Assembly (NCBI GenBank): GCA_013152415.1
Contig: JAADGI010000015.1
Location: forward strand, 124,001-188,000
Source of the DNA: Gammaproteobacteria bacterium
GTDB lineage: Bacteria > Pseudomonadota > Gammaproteobacteria > HyVt-429
Direction: 5' to 3'
DNA: 64,000 nucleotides
Positions within the stretch are counted from its first letter, which is position 1. Each line of letters starts with the position of its first letter. Shown piece by piece: positions 18,996-27,881 of the stretch. The notes below the pieces were generated by a model. The model made no database searches, had not been told where the DNA came from, and worked only from the letters and a program-made list of their open reading frames with translations. A program made the translations under genes and the position numbers.

Positions 18996-19789
18996 TGGTC
19001 ATTCTCGACACCCTTTTCACCGCTTTGCTTGACACCTTACGCGACGTGATGCCCATTGCCGTTATCATTTTTGTATTCCAGGTGTTCGTTATCAGGAAGC
19101 GAGTACCACACCTCAAGCAGGTATTAATTGGGTCTATCTATGTGCTCCTGGGGATAACATTGTTTCTGGAAGGACTGGAGTCAGCCCTGTTTCCTATCGG
19201 CAGACTGATGGCAGAGCAACTCACTGACCCGGTATTTGTCCATGGTGGCATTGAGCATATTGCCGAGGCATTGAGATGGCAGGATTTTAAATGGGTCTAT
19301 CTATTTGCTGCTACCATTGGATTTGCAACCACCATTGCCGAACCTGCCTTGATCGCAGTGGCCACCAAGGCCAACGAGGTATCCGCCGGAGCGATTACGG
19401 TATGGGGACTACGGCTTGCAGTTGCTGTGGGCGTCGCCATTGGCGTCTCACTGGGTTGCTTCCGTATTATTACTGGAACACCGCTGCACTACTACATTCT
19501 CATCGGTTACGCCATTGTGATCCTACAAACTCTATCAGCACCCAAACTCATTATTGCCCTGGCCTACGATAGTGGCGGTGTCACCACGTCAACCGTTACC
19601 GTACCGGTCATTGCCGCACTTGGATTGGGATTGGCCACAACCGTTCCCGGTCGTAGCCCCCTCATTGATGGTTTCGGCCTTATCGCCCATGCCAGCCTGG
19701 GCCCTATCATATCAGTAATGGCCTACGCCCAACTGGTTGAATGGCGAACCAAACGAAGAGCAACTGCAGAAACAGGTGAAGATAAATGA
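18995..19789 (+). CDS. DUF1538 membrane protein, second copy
   Basis: A 264-residue paralogue of the preceding gene, with [20 protein letters not shown] and YDSGGVTTSTVTVPVIAALG in the same relative places and [17 protein letters not shown] after them. An insertion after the first helices (EQLTDPVFVHGGIEHIAEALRWQ) distinguishes it. The ATG overlaps the stop of the first copy by one base. The short charged tail is probably cytoplasmic. With the PII-like gene 83 bp downstream it forms a candidate PII-controlled transport unit. Confidence 0.85.
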   Translation: MVILDTLFTALLDTLRDVMPIAVIIFVFQVFVIRKRVPHLKQVLIGSIYVLLGITLFLEGLESALFPIGRLMAEQLTDPVFVHGGIEHIAEALRWQDFKWVYLFAATIGFATTIAEPALIAVATKANEVSAGAITVWGLRLAVAVGVAIGVSLGCFRIITGTPLHYYILIGYAIVILQTLSAPKLIIALAYDSGGVTTSTVTVPVIAALGLGLATTVPGRSPLIDGFGLIAHASLGPIISVMAYAQLVEWRTKRRATAETGEDK

Positions 19790-19872
19790 CGACTCAATCC
19801 ATAACCGAATATACAGTGCTACACAAATATTGTGGCCCAGTGAACGTATAACACCGAAGAGGAGCAACGACC

Positions 19873-20223
19873 ATGCATTTTAAAATGATCATTAGTCTGG
19901 TGGATGACGATAAAACGGATGCCATAATGGACGCCGCACGTGAGGCCGGTGCCACCGGTGCGACGGTGATAAACCACGCCCGTGGAGAGGGACTTAAACC
20001 CAGCAAGACATTTTTTGGTCTTGAATTGGAGACCCAACGGGATATGCTAATATTTTTAGTGGAAGAGCACCTCAGCCGAAAAATTCTGGAGAAAGTTGCC
20101 GAGGTAGGCAAATTTGATGAAAATATCGGCAGCGGTATCGCCTTTCAAATTGATGTCGACGATGTCGTTGGTGTAGGCAAACAAATTCGCAAGTTGACTG
20201 ATGTCGTTGAGGAGAAAATATAA
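19873..20223 (+). CDS. PII-like signalling protein
   Basis: A 116-residue protein with the PII ferredoxin-like fold pattern: MHFKMIISLVDDDKTDAIMDAAREAGATGATVI, a T-loop-like segment (HARGEGLKPSKTFFGLELE, about 36-54), then DMLIFLVEEHLSRKILEKV. The T-loop has no tyrosine at the GlnB uridylylation position, so it is a PII-like relative rather than GlnB/GlnK. GAGGAG precedes the ATG. Such proteins sense nucleotides and gate a membrane partner, here most likely the DUF1538 pair just upstream. Confidence 0.85.
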   Translation: MHFKMIISLVDDDKTDAIMDAAREAGATGATVINHARGEGLKPSKTFFGLELETQRDMLIFLVEEHLSRKILEKVAEVGKFDENIGSGIAFQIDVDDVVGVGKQIRKLTDVVEEKI

Positions 20224-20627
20224 TGAGCGAAAAAAAGTTGGTCAGAGTCGTAGATGTAATGAAGAATGATGTCCATATAATAGATGGCATGGCAACGATC
20301 CGTGATGCCATCCATTTAATGAAGGAAAATCAAGTCAAGACTCTCATTGTAGATAGGCGTCACGACAACGACGAATACGGCATCCTATTGGTGGCCGACA
20401 TAGCCCGGAGCGTACTTGCAAAAGACCGCTCACCGGAACGAATCAATGTTTATGAAATAATGTCAAAACCGGTGATCAGTGTACCGCCACAAATGGACAT
20501 ACGTTACTGCGCACGAATGTTTAGTCAATTCCGTTTAACTCGCGCCCCGGTGATAGAAGACGATAAAATTATAGGTATGGTGAGTTTCACTGACATGGTG
20601 CTAAAGGGGCTTTACGATCTGTATTAA
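20223..20627 (+). CDS. CBS-domain protein
   Basis: A 134-residue protein made of a tandem CBS pair. The first is VVDVMKNDVHIIDGMATIRDAIHLMKENQVKTLIV, and the second is IMSKPVISVPPQMDIRYCARMFSQFRLTRAPVIEDDKIIGMVSFTDMV. CBS pairs bind adenine nucleotides. Its ATG overlaps the PII-like stop (TAATG), so PII-like and CBS proteins are made at a fixed ratio. Together they give the DUF1538 operon two candidate energy or adenylate sensors. Confidence 0.9.
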   Translation: MSEKKLVRVVDVMKNDVHIIDGMATIRDAIHLMKENQVKTLIVDRRHDNDEYGILLVADIARSVLAKDRSPERINVYEIMSKPVISVPPQMDIRYCARMFSQFRLTRAPVIEDDKIIGMVSFTDMVLKGLYDLY

Positions 20628-20668
20628 AATCAGAAAGACTGCTTGGTGATGATCCGAGCCTCCGGAGT

Positions 20669-20854
20669 TTACTTATTGACAGTACGTTCTATTTGGGTGC
20701 GCTCTGATTTAACAATCTTTAAGCTGGGTAGGGCTGCTCGTAATTTGCGCTGGTGCATATCCCCTAATAACTGATCCAACTCCCGAGCAATATCCAGTGA
20801 GGCTTCTATCTCACTGACGCAACTATTGAAATCGGTTGTGGCTTTAGCATTCAT
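20669..20854 (-). CDS. Small hypothetical protein
   Basis: A 61-residue, helix-rich reading frame (CVSEIEASLDIARELDQLLGDMHQRKLRAALPSL) with AAGGGG 12 bases before the ATG. It looks amphipathic and plausible but has no recognised family. It is convergent with the CBS gene. Confidence 0.4.
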   Translation of the reverse strand: MNAKATTDFNSCVSEIEASLDIARELDQLLGDMHQRKLRAALPSLKIVKSERTQIERTVNK

Positions 20855-21083
20855 TGATCTACAATCCCCTTATTATTTTGTTCATCTAACTCGGTCTCAC
20901 AGGGTAGTATCCGCAAGCTTATGAGGCACATAACAGTCACCAGAACCTACGCATAGTCTACCTAATAACTAAATGAGTTCATTGGTCTTCCCCAGTATCG
21001 ACCATTACCGCAGATATTTAAGTGACTTTTTGCACCAAAGGTGCGAATTTGATGACAAACGGCCATCAACATAGAGAACACAA

Positions 21084-21917
21084 ATGAAAAATAAGATCAC
21101 CACACTGATTTTGATTGCCTGTACAGGGCTGGCCACCACTGTGGATGCGCGCCGTGAACAATTTTACGGACAATATGTGATCTTTTATGCCTCTGGAAGC
21201 AATATTTGTTATGTCATCGATAATGATCATCTGCGGGCCTTGGGTGGTTCCGAGCGCCGGGTTAAAGAGGTTTCCTCCAGGAACAACTTGCTCGATTCGG
21301 GCAAGCCTATCTATCCTTGCCCTCTGGGTGATGGGTTTTACCGTTACCGCCATAGCAAAGGGGTTTACTGGATAAATAATGCTAATGTATGCGCAGTGAG
21401 TAGTGAGGCCGATCTACGCGCCTTGGGCGGAAGAAATCGGGTGCGGGTGGTCGACCGAAATATTGACATACTGGGTGGCCGCAGCAATGTATCTTCTTGT
21501 AAGGTCTCCAACAAGATCGAACCCCGACCCAACTCCAATGGGCTGTCCTTTTCCGGATCTAATACCCGTTTCTTTAGCGTTCGCGGCCGCAGCGTAGTCT
21601 ATCAAGTGCAAAATAATCAGGTCTGCATGGTCTTAAGCCCTGATCAACTTAATGTCCTGGGTGGAAATCGCGTGGAATCGACACGTTCATACCAAGAAAT
21701 TTTTAATGGCAAGAAAGATAAGGGTGCCTGCGTATGGCCTGATGGCTTCTACCAGATAAAAGGTCGAGGGGCGGTTTATCGCGCATCCCAGGGCAATATT
21801 TGCTGGGTACGAAACCCGGCCCAACTCAAGGACTTCGGGGGCATAGGCCAAGTGAAGCTTGTCGACAACAACGCGGGGCTATTGCCTGGCAGCAAAGACC
21901 CTAAACAATGCGATTAA
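21084..21917 (+). CDS. Secreted protein with four ~60-residue repeats
   Basis: A signal peptide (MKNKITTLILIACTGLATTVDA) is followed by four imperfect repeats. Each has a aromatic/glycine turn, a NxCxV strand and a DxLxxLGG motif: ICYVIDNDHLRALGG, VCAVSSEADLRALGG, VCMVLSPDQLNVLGG and ICWVRNPAQLKDFGG. Each ends with a cysteine (PCPLGDG, SSCKV, GACVWPDG, PKQCD), so each unit probably holds one disulfide. 277 residues. No family recognised; a repeat-built extracytoplasmic binding protein is inferred. Confidence 0.7.
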   Translation: MKNKITTLILIACTGLATTVDARREQFYGQYVIFYASGSNICYVIDNDHLRALGGSERRVKEVSSRNNLLDSGKPIYPCPLGDGFYRYRHSKGVYWINNANVCAVSSEADLRALGGRNRVRVVDRNIDILGGRSNVSSCKVSNKIEPRPNSNGLSFSGSNTRFFSVRGRSVVYQVQNNQVCMVLSPDQLNVLGGNRVESTRSYQEIFNGKKDKGACVWPDGFYQIKGRGAVYRASQGNICWVRNPAQLKDFGGIGQVKLVDNNAGLLPGSKDPKQCD

Positions 21918-21981
21918 TCAGCGCTGCCCTGCTTACACACCACCTCAATATCTATCTTATTTCTATAGATCAAGACCCAGA

Positions 21982-22470
21982 TTATTGAGGAATTTTATTA
22001 AACTTGCCATATAGTAGCTTTAGCCAAACGACCAACACCAGCACATATAAGCCAATCATCATAAAAAAGTGTGTGTTATTGAGTCGTACCGGATCTGACA
22101 TATTGGCCAAAAACACAAGGTGTGCCACAGCAATAATAAAACAGTTGGTGAACACACCAAAAAACCTCATCCAGGTGGACATAGATTTAATACTTTGGGC
22201 CTTTCTTTCCTCTGCCAACCAATATTCCTTTTTGGGGAAACTGATAAGCCTCGCTGGAAATCGACTGAAGACAACCGATATGAGCAAAAAAATCACCGTA
22301 TTAATGATTAAGCCCAAACCACTTATGGCTACATTGATGTCCCTTTTATACCAGGAATTGGGCATACCTCCGTCTCCAAAATTGACTGCCACATATTCTG
22401 GCAACTGAGGTAGATAGTAATACTGTAGGGATAGACCCACTATCATGGTGGCGCTAAGCAGTGTTTTCAT
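21982..22470 (-). CDS. DUF1648-type membrane protein
   Basis: A 162-residue protein with four TM segments. The N-terminal LPQLPEYVAVNFGDGGMPNSW matches the DUF1648 signature (LP..VavHFg.dG.pd.w) seen in SdpI-like and related membrane proteins. The function is unknown. It sits alone between the four-repeat secreted protein and the HTH-ferredoxin reductase. Confidence 0.75.
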   Translation of the reverse strand: MKTLLSATMIVGLSLQYYYLPQLPEYVAVNFGDGGMPNSWYKRDINVAISGLGLIINTVIFLLISVVFSRFPARLISFPKKEYWLAEERKAQSIKSMSTWMRFFGVFTNCFIIAVAHLVFLANMSDPVRLNNTHFFMMIGLYVLVLVVWLKLLYGKFNKIPQ

Positions 22471-22587
22471 AGCCTATTTATAGCACATCAAAATGGATCT
22501 ATGTTTTTCATGAACAATCGTGGGTGGGCGTTCTACTTCTACAGGACAAACGAAACAATGTTCATACCGGTTATCCAAAACAACCTG

Positions 22588-24042
22588 TTAGCACCTTACA
22601 TGACAACTCACCAGGTGTTCGCGTGATATGCCTGCTTCACGCAGGCCGTCGATCAAATGACTCACTAGCTTATCGGGCCCAGCAATATAGATTTTGCTGC
22701 CTCGATATTCATCCACATCAGCCACCACACAATCTACCGGACTTTCGTTCCCAGAACTCAGAGGTATGTATTGAAACCCGTCCAGGGCATCGGCCCACGA
22801 TCGGCACAGATTGTCCATATAATGCCCACCTTCAGATGAGGCAACCCAGTAGAGCCGCATGGACTCCGCCACACCCAAAGCCATGGCATGCTCAATAAGG
22901 CTCTTGATGGGGGCGAACCCTGTCTCTATGGCTACAAAAACAATGTCCCGGCTAGAATCCGCACTGAGCACAAAATCTCCCGATGGGCCTTGCACAAGAA
23001 ACTCTGTCCCTTCGTCCAGACCATTAAACAAGTCTTTGCTAAAAGCCTCGTTGCTTCGGCGACGAATATGGAACTGCAGATTCTGGCCATCACAGGGACA
23101 ACTGGCTACCGGGTATTCGGCACTGATCCCACGGGAGTTTTTTAACAACACACTCTGTCCAGACTTAAAACGTAATCTTTGTGGATCAATAGTCCTCAGA
23201 TGTAAAAATAAGATGTCGTCGTTTAATTTTCTATGCTGTTTAACCCTCGCTACCACCTTTTGTTCTGAAATATCTCTAGTATCGCGGGCCTCAGACAAAT
23301 CTAACACCAAATCAGTCACTGCGACATTACAACAGAGTAAGATTTCATTATCGGAGATATTGAAATATTTTTGTGGGCGATCTTCTATGCCTTTGGTCCG
23401 TCCGGAAATCAAAATTGCCTTACACTGACCACAGCTGCCGTCACTACAGCCATAGGCCGGTGATAGCCCCGCTCGCAACGCGGCATCCAAAAGACTATCG
23501 TTACCCTCAACAAAATAGTCATGCCCACTGGGCTGTAACTGCACATGGGCAGACATCAGACGCAAAAAACTATCATGGGCCAAAAGTGATGAAGGCAGAT
23601 CAGCCTGATGAAGGCCCAGTTCAACCTGAATACCCAACCAAGCTTTAAGCTCGGTGGCAGCAGCACGAAACTCACCACCACCTTGGCCCAGTTCAGCCAA
23701 TTTTTTATCCAGACCACAAACAAGATTCTTGTAAAGGTTTACTTGCCCACGGGATTCTGCCAGCTCTTTCCCCAGCTTCTGCAAGCGAACTGTCAGCACC
23801 TCAGCATCGGGCAGAATTCGACTATTGACCCGTTTAGCGTATGCACCATCCTTAATTCGAGTGACCCGTTCAAGTACCGTGTCATTTTCGATATCCGCTT
23901 TCGGAAAGGCTCGATGAAGATCAGAGATTTTAACCATGCCTTCGAAAGTGGCAAGCTCACCCGCCTTAATCTTTTTTTGCAAGGCACCACGGGTAACACC
24001 AATAAGTCGTGCAGCACGTGAAACTGTCAATAAATCAGGCAT
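22588..24042 (-). CDS. HTH - [2Fe-2S] ferredoxin - FAD/NAD(P) reductase fusion
   Basis: Starting at ATG 24042, residues 1-47 form an excisionase/MerR-type helix-turn-helix (LLTVSRAARLIGVTRGALQKKI). A likely coiled coil follows (about 70-125). A plant-type ferredoxin domain has CSDGSCGQC (C199, C204, C207) and C237/C238. An FNR-type module follows with YPVASCPC at the FAD site and GFAPIKSLIEHAMALG at the nucleotide site. Of 484 residues, the second half is that of phenol-hydroxylase/CDP-deoxyhexose-reductase-like reductases. A DNA-bound redox sensor or a reductase with autoregulation are both possible; the extension to 24147 is less likely. Confidence 0.8.
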   Translation of the reverse strand: MPDLLTVSRAARLIGVTRGALQKKIKAGELATFEGMVKISDLHRAFPKADIENDTVLERVTRIKDGAYAKRVNSRILPDAEVLTVRLQKLGKELAESRGQVNLYKNLVCGLDKKLAELGQGGGEFRAAATELKAWLGIQVELGLHQADLPSSLLAHDSFLRLMSAHVQLQPSGHDYFVEGNDSLLDAALRAGLSPAYGCSDGSCGQCKAILISGRTKGIEDRPQKYFNISDNEILLCCNVAVTDLVLDLSEARDTRDISEQKVVARVKQHRKLNDDILFLHLRTIDPQRLRFKSGQSVLLKNSRGISAEYPVASCPCDGQNLQFHIRRRSNEAFSKDLFNGLDEGTEFLVQGPSGDFVLSADSSRDIVFVAIETGFAPIKSLIEHAMALGVAESMRLYWVASSEGGHYMDNLCRSWADALDGFQYIPLSSGNESPVDCVVADVDEYRGSKIYIAGPDKLVSHLIDGLREAGISREHLVSCHVRC

Positions 24043-24180
24043 ATCTCTACTAAGCCACTTAATTTCAGGATTATCACCGAAGACATCGTTCTGCTGTATA
24101 ATGGTAAGCCTAAACCACAAATATGGACCTCGCAAAGACGAACCCATAGACCCGCAAACCGCTCTTTAGTCAGAGCGGCC

Positions 24181-26349
24181 GTGATGGAGTCGACGTGCCG
24201 GAAAAACAACCGCCACGCCCAATTCCCAGGTCGAGGCGTCAGTGCAGTACGCCTTATGACACAATATCAGCATAATCGTTGCGGGAATCACAACATCCCT
24301 AACATAGACACCGTTGCCACACTTCGTCACCAAATGGGTGTTATCGTGCTATTACTGGGCACCCTGCTCAGTACAGCACCGTCCCTGACAGAAGCCCATC
24401 ACCTACTGGGGGAATACGAGCTTGATTGCGACTCCACCTTTCCCTGTCCACCGAAACTTCAGCGTCGAATAGACCTTTGGGTTGAGGTATTTTCAAAATA
24501 TCGCAAGGGCCAAGTAATACTCCACGATTCTAAACGACCTGAGCGTATCTACACCGTCATGGATGTGGGTCTTAATTGCTCCAGACGCCGCGAACCACAT
24601 AAGATCAAAAAGAAACGCAAGCAGATTGCCACTCAACTACGCCAGGTCGCCACCAAACTTGAAAAAAAACATTCCCTAAACAAATTTGAAAGCCATCTGG
24701 CGCAGATGTTTAAGGGTGAAAAGCCCTCAGAATTACGCAGAGCTGCGCGCCAGATTCGCTGCCAGGATGGCAACCGGGACCGATTTGCCGAGGCATTACA
24801 ACGCTATGGCAACTACAAAAAGATGGTCATAGCTGGGCTTCGTGATGCCAATCTACCCACCGATATACAGTATCTTCCATTTGTAGAGTCCGGCTACAAC
24901 CCCATGGCCTACTCACGAGTAGGGGCTGCGGGTATGTGGCAGATTATGCCCCGAACCGCCCGAAAACTGGGTCTACAGCTTGGCAGTACTATCGACGAGC
25001 GTCTCGATCCACAGATGGCCACGAACGCAGCCATGCAATATTTTAAACGCAGCTATAAAATTCTGGACAAGGCGGCACGTAAGAAAAAAATCTCTAGCAA
25101 CACCAGTCTTTTCCCATTTGTGATTACCTCCTATAACTACGGCATCACCGGCATGCGTCGGGCGATTATCAAAATGGGTCCGGATTTTGTCAAAGTGATA
25201 CATGAATACCGGGCCCGAACATTTCGAGTCGCGGTAAAGAATTTTTATGCCAGCTTTTTGGCTGCTCGTCATGTTGCCCGTAATGCATCAAAATATTTCC
25301 CGGATACCCGTTTAAATTCACCCATACATTTTCAAGAAATTTTGATTGGCAAATCGACATCAGCGAAAAGACTGAGCAATCTTTTTGATATAAATAAAAA
25401 ACAACTACGACAACTCAACCCCAGCTTAACCCGTAATGTGTGGGCAGGTCGTCGCCATGTCCCCAAGGGGTTCATGCTGCGACTACCCTTTCGCAACCAA
25501 GGCTATGACAGCGAACTCAAAAAATTGGCCCAACTACCTTCAGAAAAACCCCGTATGGCTGAAAGTGACTATCGCGTCCGACATGGTGATACTGCCTGCC
25601 GTGTTGCCAGCACCCATCGGGTTAGGTGCAGAGACCTCATCGCAATCAACGGGCTCGGTCGACGGGCAACGATTTATGTAGGACAAATCCTGAAAATCCC
25701 TGGGTCTGTAAAGAAACTCAAGGCCACAGCTAAGACGAAAGCAAAACCGGTCAAGCTTGCCAGTGCTACCAGCCTGGAGCTAAAGATTGTCGCAAAAACA
25801 CCGATAAAGTCACCCAAAAAAGACATCCAAGTACCCCTGGCCCATGCCCCAGGAGAATTGTCACCGGCGGAACTCGCCAAGGCCTTCGGCATCGGTGAAG
25901 ACCTTTACGTCGAAGTGCTACCCAGGGCGGGCAGCAAAATATACCGTATCCGTATTGAACCGGAAGAAACCCTGGGCCACTACGCCGACTGGCTGGGTAT
26001 TGGCAGCACCAGGCCACTACGTGAATTAAATGATGTGAGTGCAGCTAAAAACATGAGGATTGGCGCAAGATTAAAGCTGCCTATCAAAAATGAGAAACAA
26101 ATCAAACGTTTTGAACGGCGTCGTATCAGCTTTCACCGTAGCCTGGAAACCCAGTTTCAGGAACATTACAGGATCACCGGCAAAGAAGAGTATCAGGTCA
26201 AAAGGGGGGACAATGGCTGGGTTATTTCAAAAAGGGCCGAAGTCCCCTTGTGGCTGTTACGCCGGTTCAATCCGGAGATTTTATTCCGCCCACCTCAGGT
26301 AGGCGAGATCGTCTATCTACCGGTAATGGAATCGCGCAAACCAAGTTAG
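24181..26349 (+). CDS. mltD: Membrane-bound lytic transglycosylase, MltD-like, with LysM domains
   Basis: The SLT domain contains YLPFVESGYNPMAYSRVGAAGMWQIMP, with the catalytic glutamate near residue 237. LysM-type repeats follow at about 465-510 (YRVRHGDTACRVAS), 580-630 (a weaker one) and 675-718 (YQVKRGDNGWVIS). The true start is uncertain: GTG 24181, ATG 24184, or ATG 24256/24334. Only from 24334 does the sequence begin directly with a signal peptide (MGVIVLLLGTLLSTAPSLTEA). It cleaves peptidoglycan between MurNAc and GlcNAc, forming 1,6-anhydro ends. Confidence 0.88.
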   Translation: MMESTCRKNNRHAQFPGRGVSAVRLMTQYQHNRCGNHNIPNIDTVATLRHQMGVIVLLLGTLLSTAPSLTEAHHLLGEYELDCDSTFPCPPKLQRRIDLWVEVFSKYRKGQVILHDSKRPERIYTVMDVGLNCSRRREPHKIKKKRKQIATQLRQVATKLEKKHSLNKFESHLAQMFKGEKPSELRRAARQIRCQDGNRDRFAEALQRYGNYKKMVIAGLRDANLPTDIQYLPFVESGYNPMAYSRVGAAGMWQIMPRTARKLGLQLGSTIDERLDPQMATNAAMQYFKRSYKILDKAARKKKISSNTSLFPFVITSYNYGITGMRRAIIKMGPDFVKVIHEYRARTFRVAVKNFYASFLAARHVARNASKYFPDTRLNSPIHFQEILIGKSTSAKRLSNLFDINKKQLRQLNPSLTRNVWAGRRHVPKGFMLRLPFRNQGYDSELKKLAQLPSEKPRMAESDYRVRHGDTACRVASTHRVRCRDLIAINGLGRRATIYVGQILKIPGSVKKLKATAKTKAKPVKLASATSLELKIVAKTPIKSPKKDIQVPLAHAPGELSPAELAKAFGIGEDLYVEVLPRAGSKIYRIRIEPEETLGHYADWLGIGSTRPLRELNDVSAAKNMRIGARLKLPIKNEKQIKRFERRRISFHRSLETQFQEHYRITGKEEYQVKRGDNGWVISKRAEVPLWLLRRFNPEILFRPPQVGEIVYLPVMESRKPS

Positions 26350-26438
26350 CCAAAAATAACGGCCTTAATAATTATTCACCGCAAAGGGGATAAGCGGTAT
26401 TTTGCGTTGGTTCTCAACATCCAATGGATATCTCAAGA

Positions 26439-27098
26439 TCAAGCTTTCCGTTTTAACACAAAAACCTTCTCAACTAACGAGGTCAATCCTCTATCTCGGA
26501 ATTTTTCACTCTCGGCCAACACATCCTGCTCTAACAGAAGCTCAATATCAAAGGCACCTCCAAACAAGTTGTGAATTTCTTCGCTATGCACAGAGAATGG
26601 CGGACCGTCCATTTGTGATTGGGGATACTCGAGACTAACCATGAGGGCTCTGGTGATCTTGGGTGTGTGTTCTATAAGTATACGGGCGTAGTCCCGGCGC
26701 AGCGTTGGCGGCAGGGCAATCAGTGCCGCGCGATCATAAACTGCATCAATACCCGCCAGGTCCTCTTCCCCTAGGTCGAAGGCATCTCCACACAGAATTT
26801 CGATATTGCCACTACGCCAGACGGTAAAGCTGGATTGGATATGCTTACTTGATGTGAGGTCCGATTCCCTAAAGAAAGACTCAACAGCAAGTTCACTGAT
26901 CTCGACCCCCATAACCTTAAAGCCTTGTTGCTGCAACCACAGCATGTCCACGGACTTGCCACATAGCGGCACAAGAAACCTTGCCCCAGGCTCTAGTTCA
27001 AGACATTCGACATAATCGACCAAATGGGGATTAACTTCAGTTCGGTGAAACCCAATCAAATTATCCTGCCAGCGTTGTTGCCAAAATGCTCTATCCAT
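26439..27098 (-). CDS. tpm: Thiopurine S-methyltransferase family protein
   Basis: A 219-residue class I methyltransferase. It starts MDRAFWQQRWQDNLIGFHR, and has the TPMT-specific FLVPLCGKSVDMLWL and VMGVEISELAVESFF, then AVYDRAALIALPP. These match bacterial Tpm, which methylates thiopurines and, in several bacteria, selenite/tellurite derivatives. The natural substrate here is unknown. It lies nine bp downstream of the ABC permease gene in the same direction. Confidence 0.92.
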   Translation of the reverse strand: MDRAFWQQRWQDNLIGFHRTEVNPHLVDYVECLELEPGARFLVPLCGKSVDMLWLQQQGFKVMGVEISELAVESFFRESDLTSSKHIQSSFTVWRSGNIEILCGDAFDLGEEDLAGIDAVYDRAALIALPPTLRRDYARILIEHTPKITRALMVSLEYPQSQMDGPPFSVHSEEIHNLFGGAFDIELLLEQDVLAESEKFRDRGLTSLVEKVFVLKRKA

Positions 27099-27107
27099 AG
27101 CTACACC

Positions 27108-27881
27108 TTAGGTACGCAGACCTACCCCTCTATGTAAAAGATAGATGCCAACACCGAACAAAATACCGACAAAAAGGCCAATAATGACAAAGGCAATACC
27201 CACATTAATATCTGACACACCTAATATTCCGTAACGAAAGGCGTTGACCATATAGAGTATGGGGTTGATCAATGATACCTTCTGCCAAAACTCGGGTAAC
27301 AAATTGATAGAATAAAATACCCCGCCCAAATAAGTCAGTGGAGTTAACACAAAGGTGGGCACAATAGAGATATCGTCAAAACTCTTGGCAAAGATGGCAT
27401 TAATAAATCCACCGAGAGCAAATACTACAGCGGTCAAGATAACCACCGCGACGGTAATAAAAAAGTTATGAATATGCAGGTCCGTAAAGAAGAGTGACAC
27501 CAAGGTCACCAAGGTACCCACAATCAAACCACGCGCCACCCCACCCAAGGTAAAACCCAATAAGATGACATAGTGGGGTACCGGTGCCACCAGCACCTCT
27601 TCCACACTACGCTGAAACTTAGAACTATAAAATGAAGACACCACGTTGGCGTAAGAACTGGTAATAATCGACATCATGATAAGACCAGGCACGATGTACT
27701 CCATATAATTAAACCCACCCATCTCACCGATACGGGGTCCAATCAAGTTTCCGAAGATTATAAAATACAGGACCATAGTAATAGCTGGTGGCAAAATGGT
27801 CTGTACCCAAATGCGGGTAAACCGCATCAACTCTTTAAAGAGTATGGTCTTAAAGGCGACAAAGGTCTGTCTAGTGCGCAT
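27108..27881 (-). CDS. ABC-2 type exporter permease (YadH-like)
   Basis: A 257-residue permease with six TM helices. FKELMRFTRIWVQTILPPAITMVLYFIIFG at the N-terminus and the PTFVLTPLTYLGGVFYSINLLP loop are characteristic of ABC-2 (DrrB/YadH) permeases. The start overlaps the end of the ATPase gene by 11 bases, so the two form one exporter. The substrate is unknown. Confidence 0.92.
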   Translation of the reverse strand: MRTRQTFVAFKTILFKELMRFTRIWVQTILPPAITMVLYFIIFGNLIGPRIGEMGGFNYMEYIVPGLIMMSIITSSYANVVSSFYSSKFQRSVEEVLVAPVPHYVILLGFTLGGVARGLIVGTLVTLVSLFFTDLHIHNFFITVAVVILTAVVFALGGFINAIFAKSFDDISIVPTFVLTPLTYLGGVFYSINLLPEFWQKVSLINPILYMVNAFRYGILGVSDINVGIAFVIIGLFVGILFGVGIYLLHRGVGLRT

